Below, in pieces: positions 22,805 to 36,019 of a stretch of 64,000 bases of DNA. A program made the position numbers and the translations under genes. The notes beneath the pieces were generated by a model. The model had not been told where the DNA came from. It was given only the letters and a program-made list of their open reading frames with translations, and did not search any database. The stretch is from Haliclystus octoradiatus. Taxonomy: Eukaryota; Cnidaria; Staurozoa; Stauromedusae; Haliclystidae. The stretch is taken from assembly GCA_916610825.1 (NCBI GenBank), contig OU744454.1:4536321-4600320 (forward strand), in the 5' to 3' direction. How positions within the stretch are numbered: the first letter of the stretch is position 1; every line of letters starts with the position of its first letter.

Positions 22805-25235
22805 TATTTTTGACAAAATAATTCAAAACAGTGAAATTGAAATTGATTTTGAATTAGTGAACAATGACGCTGAATTTCAGGATGATGTTTTGGATTAGAT
22901 AATAGAAAATAGTGAAGTTGATAATACTGAATTAGAGAAAATTGACAGCTCACAATTGTTACATAAGGTAGAACACAGCTATGCAACAATGGAATCACCA
23001 AGAAATTTAAAACGGAAACTAGACATAGCCAATGATCGGATCCAGCAACTTAGTAAAAAGATCAAAAATCTAGAAGATTGAAAAAAAAGTTATAACCCTC
23101 AATAACGGATTTGAATAAAAGAAATTTGATCTCAAATAAGTGTGAGAGAGTATTACAAAATAATTTTTCAGGGATACAATTAAGCATATTCAAAAATGCT
23201 ATTTCAAAAAAAAGCAGGAAAGGCAAAGAGATCAGAGGCGACTTGAGATCATTTGCAATGACCCTCCAGTTCTACTCCTCAAAGGCGTATAAATCTGTCC
23301 GAAAAACATTCAATCTTGCGCTACCACACCAAGCAACAATAAGGCGTTGGTACTCCAAACTGTCTGCAGATCCTGGATGTACACAACAGGCCTTCAATGC
23401 ACTGACAACAACAGCGGAGGAGGAAGCTGCTAAAGACAGAAAATTGTACTGCTCGTTGACATTTGATGAAATGGCCATTAAAAAGCATATAAGTTGGTAT
23501 GGTAAAAAATTAAAAGGATATGTTGACATTGGAGACGGTGCGGAGAATGACTCAGCTCCGGAAGCCAAAAATGTGCTTGTGCTGATGGCAGTAGCTGTGA
23601 ATCAATCATGGAAAGTTCCATGTGGCTACTTTTTTATAGATGGTTTGACTGGCGAAGAGCAAGCAAATATTGTAACCAACTGGTTAGAGCTTCTCTATAA
23701 AACTGGGGTAACAGTGACATCATTAACATGCGCTGGAGAGTCTGCATACTTTACCATGTTCCAGAAATTGGGTGCGAAATTAGGCATTTCAATTTTAAAA
23801 CCATATTTTTTGCACCTATCGGACAAGAAATTAAAAATATTCACAATATTAGATCCATGTCATATGCTAAAACTAGTTAGAAAATACTTTAGCAGACTAT
23901 GGGACATTAGTAGACCATAACAATCAAAACATTTCATGGAAATATTTAGAGTATCTACATAACCTTCAAGCTAAGGAAGGATTGAGGCTGGGTAATAAAC
24001 TCAAACTAGCAGATATAAAATGGAAGCAGCAGAAAATGAAGGTTAATTCAGCTAATTTCTAATGTAGCAGATGCACTTGACTATTGCCGATAAGATTTAA
24101 ATCTACCACAATTCAGAGAAAGCAAAGCTACGTCAGAAGTTTTAAGGAAAATTGACAAGTTATTTGACTTTATGAATTCCAGAAATACATTACGCAAAGG
24201 ATTTAAAAGCCCCATAAGAAAATCTAATATTTCATATTGGAAACAGTTTTTAGAAAGTACCAGTAAATACCTTACACAGTTGAAAATGATAGAAGGGACA
24301 CCTGTACTAAAAAGCAGGAGAAAAACTGGATTTTTGAGATTCATAATTAACATCGAAAGTATCAAAATGATCACAACAGAGCACTTATTACAGGGAGCGT
24401 TACCACTCAAATATTTACTAACATATTAAGCCAGGATCATATCGAATTGTTTATTTCTGCAGTGAGGTCAGCAGGAGGGTGCAATATCAACCCTACATGT
24501 CAGCAATTCACAGCTTCGTATAAACGCTTGCTACACAGGGCAAACGTTGTTGGAGAAAATGGTAATTGCCAAAAACAAGATGCGAGAAATATATTAACAG
24601 TCTTGGATGATACTTGCCAAATTGGTGAAACGACGGTCTCCATCACAACTGCAGCCACAATGAAAAGGTACAACATAGGTCCAGTTTCACTTACAAACCA
24701 CGATTACATTGTGCCGAATTATTTTCATCTCTCAGATTTCAAGAATGCAGCGATTGAGTACATTGCTGGATATGTTGTAAACATGGTTAACAAATTAATT
24801 CACTGTCCAGATTGCAGCTTTGCCCTAGGTGGAAGAGAGAGCAAAACACAAAGCAAATTTTTAAAATTGAAAGATAGGGGTGGACTGATCAAGGACAGTC
24901 AAAGTGTTATTGAAGTCTGTAGATCGACAGAGGTACAATTTCAGAGGTTGCTATCTACCACTGGTGGAAAAGTACCACGTGCATCGCACATAACCTATGC
25001 GATTACCATGGCTGCACTATCATCAATTAAAATAGAAAACATATTCAGAGATCTTAGTGCTCACATGCTTGACACTCCTGTTAACGATAATCATGTATTT
25101 TCAATAATAAAACTCATATCATCATCATATTCAAAGATAAGAATGCACCATATTGTGAAGGTAGAAAATGCTAACATTATGGGGAAGATTGTAAGAAAAA
25201 CATTAAGCAAATTGGTGCTATTCAACAGCCAATAG
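22805..25235 (+). pseudogene. P2 THAP9-like transposase, frameshifted
   Basis: Reads from an HCF-1-binding-type tetrapeptide (VEHSYATMESP) and a coiled coil (LKRKLDIANDRIQQLSKKIK) near 22,970-23,080 into 23,111-23,920 (FAMTLQFYSSKAYKSVRKTF; LTFDEMAIKKHISWYGKKLK). Frame breaks near 23,900, 24,060 and 24,430 separate the KLVRKYFSRLWD, NISWKYLEYLHNLQ, and C-terminal (24,447-25,235; AAIEYIAGYVVNMVN) parts. The second catalytic site, normally TCDG in this family as I recall it, reads LTCAGESAYF, so the Asp is lost even where the frame is open. Nuclear transposase in origin; not functional now. Confidence 0.85.
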
Positions 25236-26274
25236 ATCGATGGCTTTACGTTATCTATTATTTATTAGCCAATAATTATTTAAAAGCACAGATAGTAATC
25301 ATCACTCAGTGGCCCATAGTCATTGAGTTTCATTAGACTAGTGTTGATAATGTTTTCTTGTTGTGTCATCTATATATATGTTGATTAGATTCCATAAAAA
25401 CATTAGGCCAACAATGGCTACAATCAGTGTCTAGTGTCAATGTTGCAATTCTTACCTGATCACCTTGAATTTCATGAACTCTGTTAGGGTAGAAATGTTT
25501 TCAAGACGTTCAATTTGTCCAATGACAAAGTAGTAGTACATAGAAAATTGAGATCGGCAAAAAATCCTCAGCGCTTGGTCACTATTGTAGTAAATCCAAC
25601 AGCGCCTCGTGTTCTCATCATTGAGCGCCATTAATTCCGATTATCTCACAATGCAAATTGGTCCACGCAAGATGTCAGCAGCGCCTTTTCAGAGCAGGCG
25701 CAAAGGCTTCAAAAATCGGACAATAGATGCGCTATCCAGTCATTATATAGATCAATGGGTCAAGCTTGTTTACAAACCAAGGCAGCCATATTGCCTGGAC
25801 CATTTCTTTTGTAAAATATGTTATTTCCAATGAAAAATTACGAATTGTGTGAATCAATCTTGTATTATTGTAGTTAATAGAATATCAGTTTAAATGTTTG
25901 TTGCTAAAAAATCAATTTATAATGCCAGCCTACTCAATTCACATGTGTAAATCACGAACAAAACGAAAAAAACATGGATATAAAGAAAACAATCAAGAAC
26001 AAGAAAAAGTGTCATTTCACAAGTAGGTATTGCAATTCAAAAACTATATACGCTTGATAAGAAGTTGGGAATATTATTCAATGTCTGATTTAGATAATAA
26101 AATTTTGAAATAAATAATAACAGAATCAATTTTTATTAAACAAGCAATAATATTAATATAATTAATTTGTTCAAGGGTCAATTTCAATTGAGTGCACATG
26201 CTCGGTAAACTTCCGTAGCTTTATCCAAACTGCTAGGAGCTACGGCAGCCGTAGCTTTATCCTTGTCCTTATGG

Positions 26275-26553
26275 TATCGAAGGCTAAAGACCATTGATTA
26301 TGATAAATTTTTTTCTGATTTGCTGGATTCTGAACTTTCAAATTCATCTTTTTTAAATCCAGTGGATTTCATAAACAAATATGATCATGTTATTTCGGAT
26401 TTATTAAACATCCATGCTCCATTAAAGAAACGTACGGTGACTGTTTGTCCTAACTCTTCGTGGTATTCTGGTAGAATTAAAATTCAGAAGTCTATTCGGA
26501 GTAAATTTGAGCTGTGTTGGTGGTCCTCTCGGCTAACTGTTGATAACTGTTAA
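26275..26553 (+). pseudogene. non-LTR retrotransposon fragment in P2 short form
   Basis: Same LINE linker as 11,050-11,302 (RRLKTIDYDKFFSDLLDSEL, then HAPLKKRTVTVCPNSSWYS). Open over 93 codons here. Confidence 0.65.
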
Positions 26554-26857
26554 ATGTTGTGTTGATTTACACAAGCTATAATTATATTTATAGACATTCA
26601 ATTTGCTCAATGACAAAGTATTAGTACATAAAAAGCTGAGATCGTCAAAAAATCTTCTGCGCTTGGTCATTATTGTAGTAAATCCAATAGCGCCTCTTGT
26701 TTTCCTCATTGACCGCCATTAATTCCGATTATCTCACAATGCAAATTGGTCCACGCAAGATGTCAGCAGCGCCTTTTCAGAGCACGCGCAAAGGCTTCAA
26801 AAATCGGACAATAGATGCACTATCCAGTTATTATATATTGATCAGTGGTATAGACAT

Positions 26858-29800
26858 ACTAGCAATGAGTGTAGTCCATAATGGACCTTCTATGATAAAA
26901 CTTTCAGATCACTTATAATTAAACAATTGACTAAGCTTTCTACCGCTGTATAATACGGAGTATGAACTCTGGAGGAGAACATGAGATACAATACGCATTG
27001 AAACGATGTAGCATTAATCAATACATCTTAATCATTCCATTAATAAAAATTTAATTTATTTCACATCAATTGAGTCGATTGAAATGTATAATTTAACGTA
27101 GCTTTGTCTACATAGAAAAACTTTATTTTATGTAGTGTTGAAAGGAAACCAGAACACATTAATTATTATAAATTACAAATACTCAGTCAAATTTCGAAAT
27201 CAGAAAGTATCTATAAAAAATCACTTCAAATCCGATCTGATCCGAAGACCTAAAATATTAACCCGAATCTGACCCGACACGATCGGATCACGTTCGGTTC
27301 GAATTCATAAATCTTTATTGCAATATATACAACACTAATGTGGTGTTCACAAAATAACGCCGTCAAGGTGTGGCCGGTCAAACTCGTGGCATTGCATGCC
27401 ATATATTCAGTATTAAATTAATTTAGCTTCGACAAGACACATGGTCCACTAATTTCTGTTATTAACATGATCAAACGATATCTTTTGTTAATTAACAATG
27501 ATTTACTGCTTCATATTAAAAAAAATCAGAAAAATCGTTGATAAAAACTGCCGAATGGCGGATTTGAACTTACGACCCTGATATTGCAATACCAGAGCAT
27601 TAACCAATGAGCCAACCCCTTGCTTACTGTTGTACGCGCTTTGACTGTACTAATCAACAAACCTGCTGCTTCGACAACGTATTACTGAACAAGGCGACAG
27701 CGCGTGTATTGATTTCAAACTATATATATAATCTGAAAATATTATGATATGATAGTATATGAGCCTATATATTTTTGATCTTTGCAATCTCAGCAAGTAG
27801 GCCTGTGATTTTCATGGCAGTCTATCAAAATACTAAGAGTTCGTTGAAAATAAAATTTTAAAAGTAAACAAAAGATGTGAAATGTTGACCTCATAGTGCT
27901 TCTTGTTATCAAATTTTCCAGACTAATAGCATCAACATTCTTTTAAAAGGAAATAAAATTCTATAATAAATCGCTATACTAATTCGATATTGATATTATG
28001 TTACATCTTGTCGTCAATATTTCTACGCGCTATTTATAACATTACAGATGTCGAATGAAAGAAAAGATGATTATGAATAAATTAATTATTTTGATAGAAA
28101 AACGAAAACAACTCATTTTGCCAGATTCGTGATATGCATTTATTCAGAATTTATTGAAACTGACGCGATGGTTTATAGAGTGGAAATGTTTAGTGCAGCT
28201 TCAAAGATATAAAATACCACAGCCGATGGTAATATTTAAATGCTCATGTTATGATGTCTGACGAAAAGGATAATTTACTATGTAGAAAATGAATCTACTT
28301 TACCATGCATTTGATCACGATATGAAATGATCATTTTTGTCAGAATTATTTCGAATAAAAGACAATCTTTATTTTATTCTTATCGGGCGTACATTCTCCT
28401 TCGATAAAATATGGTTGTTAACTTATTATTGATTGGTGTATTAACTCAGAGAACCCGCTATTATGTATTTAAATGTTGTTCGGAGATTATGCCGCTCGTA
28501 TAGTTTTTATTTGGATCTCATTTGGAAAATGGTAAGTTGTATTTTAATAAATATTGTTTGCTATGATCGATTATTTCATGCAACCTTTTCGCTTTTTATT
28601 TTTGTAACACAAGGTTTGTTACACTCATCCAAACTGTATTAACTATTTAAAAATGTTTTTAAATTATGTTTTTGTGCTTTTAAATTCAAAGCAAAATTTT
28701 TGAACGCTGAAAATATTATAATTATTATTATTTATCACAAATCATACGCTCAATTCAATTTAACTTTGTTGAATTTGATATACCTGAAAAAATTAACTTT
28801 ATTAAATGTTGATCAACGATAATAACAAGACATCGCTATTTTTATTCTCGAAACTGTAGTAACATACTGTGTGTTATTCGTATAGCAAGTCAACAAAATG
28901 AAATTTTAATTTTAATCGATGCCTATAATTCCTTCGTTAATTATTGAAGCAAAATCTGAAAATAAAAGCCTGCCTGCTCATAACCAAATGATTCATATTT
29001 TTATATTCACTAATAAATTATAGAAATACTTTTGTGCAATGCCTTGATTAGTTCTAAACTCTATAATTTTATACTGTAGACAGATAATCTATTCGAACTT
29101 TGAATATTTTTCGAATTGATCGAACGCCAACGTCATTTTGAAAATTCTTGAAAGTTAATTTGTTTTTATGCCCCGCGATAGATTATTCATTTCAAAACAG
29201 ATTGTTTGCTCAGTGTTCTCACAAATTATATATCAAAATAGCCTTTTTAAAAGTGAAATGTTTTGTATCTCGATTTTGTGAAAAGTAATGAACGGCATTT
29301 TGTTTCATTTATAAATTAAAGACCTAAAGTCTCTTTAATTTTCATAGCGTTTGTGCAGCGCTATATGTATTGCTGATATCAACACTACATGAAATAAGTC
29401 TACGTTTCTTTGATTTCAAAACATATTTTGTTTGGCCTATTTATACTGGTAATTCAATGTAATTCAGTATTTCGTATTGTTTTAATTATCATAAAACTGA
29501 TTCATTTTCAAGTTTCACTTGCTCAAACAATTTACACGCAGCTTTTAAATTCAAAGCAAAATATTTTTGTTCTGGGGATTTCAATTTGAATTCGATTTGG
29601 CTGCCCGCTAGATTATCGACCTATGAAATTTTTCAAAATCTCTGAATTTTTTAATGCAAGGATATCAAATAAATTATCAGATGAAGTATATTATTTTAAA
29701 ACAACGTCATAGACCCATACTTTTCATACAACAAATTTGTTACTGTACACGGTTATCTCGACACAAATGTTTGCATAATTTCCCGACAACGGATTATCCG

Positions 29801-29897
29801 TATTATATCGCCAGTAAGACGTACATAAGTCGCGGACAGACACAGAAATATCGAAATATCGAAATATCGAAATATAGAAATATAGAAATATAGAAAT
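26858..29897. repeat. 3.04-kb tandem duplication, unit 1
   Basis: Starts ACTAGCAATGAGTG and is followed at once by a near-identical unit at 29,898. No protein family recognised in it. It ends in a GAAATAT(C/A) octamer array (29,849-29,897). The pair interrupts the sequence that follows P2 copy A (ACTTGACATATACC at 11,611 resumes at 33,016). Confidence 0.95.
27549..27619 (-). tRNA. tRNA-like sequence (probably tRNA-derived, not functional)
   Basis: Minus strand has an A-box-like TGGCTCATTGGTTAATGC, a palindromic anticodon-like arm (CTGGTATTGCAATATCAG) and a B-box-like AAGTTCAAATCCG at the right spacing. The D- and T-stems pair poorly and the acceptor stem is weak, so I read it as tRNA-derived. 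Confidence 0.35.
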
Positions 29898-32800
29898 ACT
29901 AGCAATGAGTGTAGTCCATAATGGACCTTCTATGATAAAACTTTCAGATCACTTATAATTAAACAATTGACTAAGCTTTCTATCGCTGTATAATACGGAG
30001 TATGAACTCTGGAGGAGAACATGAGACACAATACGCATTGAAACGATGTAGCATTAATCAATACATCTTAATCATTCCTTTAATAAAAATTTAATTTATT
30101 TCACATCAATTGAGTCGATTGAAATGTATAATTTAACGTAGCTTTGTCTACATAGAAAAACTTTATTTTATGTGTTGAAAGGAAGCCAGAACACATTAAT
30201 TATTATAAATTACAAATACTCAGTCAAATTTCGAAATCTGAAACTATCCATAAAAAATCACTTCAAATCCGATCAGATCCGAAGACCTAAAATATTAACC
30301 CGAATCTGACCCGACACGATCGGATCGCGTTCGGTTCGAATTCATAAATCTTTATTGCAATATATACAACACTAATGTGGTGTTCACAAAATAACGCCGT
30401 CAAGGTGTGGCCGGTCAAACTCGTGGCATTGCATGCAATATATTCAGCATTAAATTAATTTAGCTTCGACAAAACACATGGTCCACTAATTTCTGTTATT
30501 AACATGATCAAGCGATATCTTTTGTTAATTAACAATGATTTACTGCTTCATATTAAAAAAAAAATCAGAAAAATCGTTGATAAAAACTGCCGAATGGCAG
30601 ATTTGAACTTACGACCCTGATTTTGTAATACCAGAGCATTAACCAATGAGCCAACCCCTTACATACTGTTGTACGCGCCTTGACTGTACTAATCAACAAA
30701 CCTATTGCTTCGACAACGTATTACTGAACAAGGCGACAGCGCGTGTATTGATTTCAAACTATATATATAATCTGATAATATTATGATATGATAGTATATG
30801 AGCCTATATATTTTTGATCTTTGCAATCTCAGCAAGTAGGCCTGTGATTTTCATGGCAGTCTATCAAAATACTAAGAGTTCGTTGAAAATAAAATTTTAA
30901 AAGTAAACAAAAGATGTGAAATGTTGAACTCATAGTGCTTCTTGTTATCAAATTTTCCAGACTAATAGCATCAACATTCTTTTAAAAGGAAATAAAATTC
31001 TATAATAAATCGCTATACTAATTCGATATTGATATTATGTTACATCTTGTTGTCAATATTTCTACGCGCTATTTATAATACATTACAGATGTCGAATGAA
31101 AGGAAAGACGATTATGAATAAATTAATTATTTTGATAGAAAAACGAAAACAACTCATTTTGCCAGATTCGTGATATGCATATTTATTCAGAATTTATTGA
31201 AACGGACGCGATGGTTTATAGAGTGGAAATGTTTAGTGCAGCTTCAAAGATATAAAATACCATAGCCGATGGTAATATTTAAATGCTCATGTTATGATGT
31301 CTGACGAAAAGGATAATTTACTATGTAGAAAATGAATCTACTTTACCATGCATTTGATTACGATATGAAATGATCATTTTTGTCAGAATTATTTCGAATA
31401 AAAGACAATCTTTATTTTATTCTTATCGGGCGTACATTCTCCTTCGATAAAATATGGTTGTTAACTTACTATTGATTGGTGTATTAACTCAGAGAACCCG
31501 CTATTATGTATTTAAATGTTGTTCGGAGATTATGCCGCTCGTATAGTTTTTATTTGGATCTCATTTGGAAAATGGTAAGTTTTATTTTAATAAATATTGT
31601 TTGCTATGATCGATTATTTCGTGCAACCTTTTCACTTTTTATTTTTGTAACACAAGGTTTGTTACACTCATCCAAACTGTATTAACTATTTAAAAATGTT
31701 TTTGAATTATGTTTTTGTGCTTTTAAATTCAAAGCAAAATTTTTGAACGCTGAAAATATTATAATTATTATTATTTATCACAAATCATACGCTCAATTCA
31801 ATTTAACTTTGTTAAATTTGATATACCTGAAATTAACTTTATTAAATGTTGATCAAAGATAATAACAAGACATCGCTATTTTTATTCTCGAAACTGTAGT
31901 AACATACTGTGTCTTATTCGTATAGCAAGTCAACAAAATGAAATTTTAATATTAATCGATGCCAGTATAATTCCTTCGTTAATTATGGAAGCAAAATCTG
32001 AAAATAAAAGCCTTGCTGCTTAAAACCAAATGATTCGTTTTTTTATATTAAATAATAAATTATAAAAATACTTTTGTGCAATGCCTTGATTAATTCTAAA
32101 CTCTATGATTTTAGACTGTAGACAGATAATCTCTTCGAACTTTGAATATTTTTCGAAATAGTCGAACGCCAACGCCAATTTGAAAATTCTTGCAAATTAA
32201 TTTGTTTTTAAGCCCCGCGATAGATTATTCATTTCAAAACAGATTGTTTGCTCAGTGTTCTCACAAATTATGTATCAAAATAGCCTTTTTAAAAGTGAAA
32301 TGTTTTATATCTCGATTTTGAGAAAAGTAATGAACGGCATTTTGTTTCATTAATAAATTAAATTAAGACCTCAAGTCTCTTTAATTTCATAGCGTTTGTG
32401 CCGCGCTATATGTATTGCTGATATCAACACTACATGAAATAAGTCTACGTTTCTTTGATTTCAAAACATATTTTGTCTGGCCTAGTTATACTGGTAATTC
32501 AATGTAATTCAGTATTTCGTATTGCTTTAATTATCATAAAACTGATTCAGTTTCAAGTTTCACTTGTTCAAACAATTTACACGCAGCTTTTAAATTTAAA
32601 GCAAAATATTTTTGTTCTGGAGATTTCAATTTGAAGTCGATTTGGCTGCCCGCTAGATTATCGACCTATGAAATTTTTCAAAATCTCTGAATTTTTTAAT
32701 GCAATGATATCAAATAAAATATCAGATGAAGTATATTATTTTAAAACAACGCCATAGACCCATACTTTTCATACAACAAATTTGTTACTGTACACGGTTA

Positions 32801-32919
32801 TCTCGACACAAATGTTTGCATAATTTCCCGACAACGGATTATCCGTATTATATCGCCAGTAAGACGTACATAAGTCGCGGACAGACACAGAAATATCGAA
32901 ATATAGAAATATAGAAATA
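29898..32919. repeat. 3.04-kb tandem duplication, unit 2
   Basis: Near-identical to unit 1 with scattered substitutions and small indels. After it, a 26-bp phrase starting TGTGATATATAAACAGACAG appears twice (32,920-33,000). Confidence 0.95.
30588..30658 (-). tRNA. tRNA-like sequence, unit 2
   Basis: Second copy of 27,549-27,619; the anticodon-like arm differs (TTTTGTAATACC on plus), breaking the palindrome. Confidence 0.3.
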
Positions 32920-33062
32920 TTGTGATATATAAACAGACAGTATTATGTATATAAGTGATAAGTGATTGTGATATATAAACAGACAGTATTATTAATATAA
33001 GTAGATAAGTAGATACTTGACATATACCTGCGCGATTTTAGTGGTTACCATGGAATCTCGTG

Positions 33063-34322
33063 GGTTGTCAAAAAGGGGAATGAAGTTCTCGCTGCTCGGG
33101 GGGAAGAGGGGAAAGAAGAGGGAGAGGAGAGAGGAGAAAAAGAGGGCGGACTGGTTCGATGCCCCATCTGGGTCAACATTTCATTTGTTATTTCTTTTGT
33201 AAAAAGGTAAGAATCTGTAGCACATAAATTTGAGGAATCTTGGTCTTCATCAGATACAAAACATTGATGAAGCATTGCTTCAATGTCACCAACAAGTGCT
33301 ACAGATTATTTCCTAAATATGATCAGAATTCCTGACAAGTTATTAAACAAGTTTGGGCCCTGATAGATTGCATCATTCAAAGATACACCTTTGAACTTTG
33401 CTGCACAATCAAACACAACTCTACATTTTTTGAGGATTTGTTTTCTTGAATGATGATGTGTTTACTTTACACTGTTTACTTGGTATGCAATTAATAGTAG
33501 GCTAATCAATCAATAATTATATACATTATTGTACATTATACATTATACACATTTTACATGACATTATTCATAACATCAACATTTGATACTTGATTAGAAA
33601 TGATCAACACAATTATGCATGTAGCTGTTTGCAGGTAGGCCCACTACCACAAAATATGTATTTTTGATATAATGGACAGGTATAGCATGGCATTTACAAA
33701 CAGCACATTTGCATCAATGAAAGTACTACAATTTTAAATTTAGCAGTTGTAGGCGGATACCATCAAAACTTTATATAACAGCCAGCACAGGAACAAGAGG
33801 GCATGACTTTTAAAACCAGATGACCTTTACATAGAGAGTTACCCCTTCAAAAACAGTCCATCAGTTCATGAAAGGTTCAAGAACTGTCCATAAACTGTAA
33901 ATGTCAAATGGCCCAATGAAAACTTCATGAAAAAGTTCATGAAAATGGGCCATGAACTCATAAAATGTGCTGTTTTTGTAAAGGAAATTCAACATTGATA
34001 TCACCAATCAATCATAATTCAAGGCTAAAGACACATGTTATGGCGACTGCAGCATATAGGGGTAACTGTAGGCCTTGCAGTGGGCTTGACGTAAGGTTCA
34101 TTCAAAGTTCATATTATATAGCACATGTTATTTTGAATAAGTTTTGTTGAAAATTTTGTTATTAACTTTTGAATAATGCATGCCCTTTTGTCTTTATATT
34201 TAATTGATATTTAAGTTGATTATTGCCTGTCAAAATGATAATTAATACTACGTTAGAAGTTAAAACCTGCAAACTTTTCACACCCACAATATATATTAGA
34301 GACATACATTTGAAAGTCATGA
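33063..34322. repeat. inverted copy of 14,405-15,634
   Basis: Opposite orientation of the BEL/Pao-derived segment. Its RT frame on the minus strand (33,170-33,430; MLHQCFVSDEDQDS) is frameshifted. Confidence 0.85.
33170..33430 (-). pseudogene. BEL/Pao reverse transcriptase fragment, inverted copy
   Basis: Mirrors 15,258-15,515; a deletion changes the frame after VSDEDQD. Confidence 0.7.
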
Positions 34323-34501
34323 TAAGTTATTATCGAAGACTCCATAAAATCTCACCTCTCCTCGATGAGCAGTTTAAATTTACCTATGATTTACTTCATC
34401 AAATCAGTTATTCCTCATATAAAATTTTCACTGTTGTGTGTGTGGAATTAAAGCCAGATTACCCTTCTAATTTTCCTCTTTCGTGCTTGAAATTAGATTA
34501 A
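34319..34501 (+). pseudogene. exon-like C-terminal piece, unknown family (copy III)
   Basis: MISYYRRLHKISPLLDEQFK ... VELKPDYPSNFPLSCLKLD-stop, the best preserved of three copies. Followed by AATCAATAAA and the module's 3' sequence. Could be a real last exon whose other exons lie outside the duplicated block. Confidence 0.45.
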
Positions 34502-34719
34502 ATCAATAAATTTACCGTGACAAAATTTATACACTACTCCACAGTTTTACAGTTTTTCTTTTGTTTGATGTTAATTAATTAGTTGCTATCAACATATATT
34601 TACAGTATTATACAGTAATATCAAGGTACTTACGTTGTTTTTGCTGTTTCAGTAGTGTTCAATGCCATAAATGCATAGCTGTTTAATAATTAATAAACGA
34701 AAAAATCAGACATTCATAT

Positions 34720-34759
34720 TTGCTACTATTAGTTTCACTCCAAAGCGATCATCAGGCAA
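34720..34759 (-). ncRNA. hammerhead-like motif H5
   Basis: Minus strand as H1: UUGC, CUGAUGA, CGCU-UU-GGAG, GAAA, CU-AAU-AG, U-A, GCAA. One G-A mismatch in stem II. Confidence 0.35.
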
Positions 34760-34802
34760 TTTTATCTGCCAGATTACAGATTAACAGATTGACAGATTAA
34801 GC

Positions 34803-34840
34803 TGCCTGATGATCGTCTTGGCGTGAAACTAATAGTAGCA
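34803..34840 (+). ncRNA. hammerhead-like motif H6
   Basis: Plus strand: UGC, CUGAUGA (34,806-34,812), CGUC-UU-GGCG (one G-U), GAAA, CU-AAU-AG, U-A (putative cut after 34,837), GCA. Confidence 0.4.
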
Positions 34841-35379
34841 AATACGAATGTCTGATTTTTTCGTTTAATAATTATTAAAGTATTATACATACATAATATA
34901 TACATTTGAGCACAAGAATGCAGACATTGGGAAGCATGGAAAAGCCCGTAATGCAGTCACCGACATTAGTAGCAATTTTCACATTCTCAAGCATTGTCAC
35001 AGTAAACAACATTGTTTATTATAACAAATGCTTTTCATCAGGGGATCGAAACCTACCCTGAACAAGAATCAGACTCTATAATGGCAAAATTATTTTAGAC
35101 CTTTGATATATTTAATAATTTTATTCTGAAATGTCAATAAATACCCAATAATTATAATTTTTCTTTTAACTTGAAAATGGCTGATGTTGATAGCCCAAAC
35201 GTTGTTCAAATTAATAAAAATTCGTTATTGTTACCACTGACTTCATATTGAAATGTTTGTCAAAGAAGACATTTTTTTAAAATATATATTTGAAATAAGT
35301 TAATCAGCCCTGTTAAATATCCTGTGCTTATCGGATATTTACTGACTAAAATGATGATGATGATGTGATGATGATGACG

Positions 35380-35853
35380 TCACAACTATAGTATCCCTGT
35401 TTGTGTATAGTTCTTCTGTTTGGTCTATACTGTTAAGTAATTCTGATCAGTTAGTTATTCGGAGTTGTAATGATGATGATCTTTGTCTTCGATTATCAAT
35501 GATCAAATTCGTAGTTTTATCATGACTGTACTGTGATAGGTGTAATTGCTGATTTTTTATAGCAAATTGATTTAACCTTGTGTCTTATTTCTGGTCTTGA
35601 TAATAAAATGCATATTGGATTCCAAGCAGAGTTTGATAATGCAAGACATGTTGAAAGGTTATACAAGATAAAGGGGATACATTCTTCTCCCATAACAGCA
35701 GCAAGAGAACGAGTAATAAGAAATGGTGTTATAGCCAATAAAAAGCAAATTGCAACAACTAATGTGGAAAAATATAATCGTCGTTCATGGAGAATGCCTC
35801 GAAGTCGACGTTCACTGTTCAAATAATGTTTTGTCCACTTTAGCATGATTTTA
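35380..35853 (-). pseudogene. GPCR 3' fragment, copy III
   Basis: MLKWTKHYLNSERRLRG through TM6, TM7 (SAWNPICILL) to ITPITVQS-stop, frame open for 108 codons but lacking TM1-TM5. Shares the early stop (TCATGATAAAAC) with the full gene at 40,697. 5' breakpoint AGCATGATTTT as in copies I and II. Confidence 0.85.
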
Positions 35854-36019
35854 TCATTCGTTCTTCTACATGTCGACCAAGATGAAGATAAATTACTTGA
35901 TTGTATCTATAGATATGCTGTTTCCAATGGCGCAGTATATAGTATATCGTCAAATGTGAACTCCGTATTTATTGTAACAATTATTACCATTAGTGCAGCC
36001 AATCAACATATGTATTAGT

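Larger units (their letters stand above)
34690..34870. repeat. hairpin repeat with hammerhead-like motifs (copy III)
   Basis: Same inverted repeat as 2,641-2,811, with both strands carrying the motif. Confidence 0.8.

Noticed and set aside
27549-27619. Functional tRNA gene
   Set aside because: A- and B-box spacing is right, but D- and T-stems pair poorly and the repeat copy breaks the anticodon-like arm; kept only as tRNA-like.
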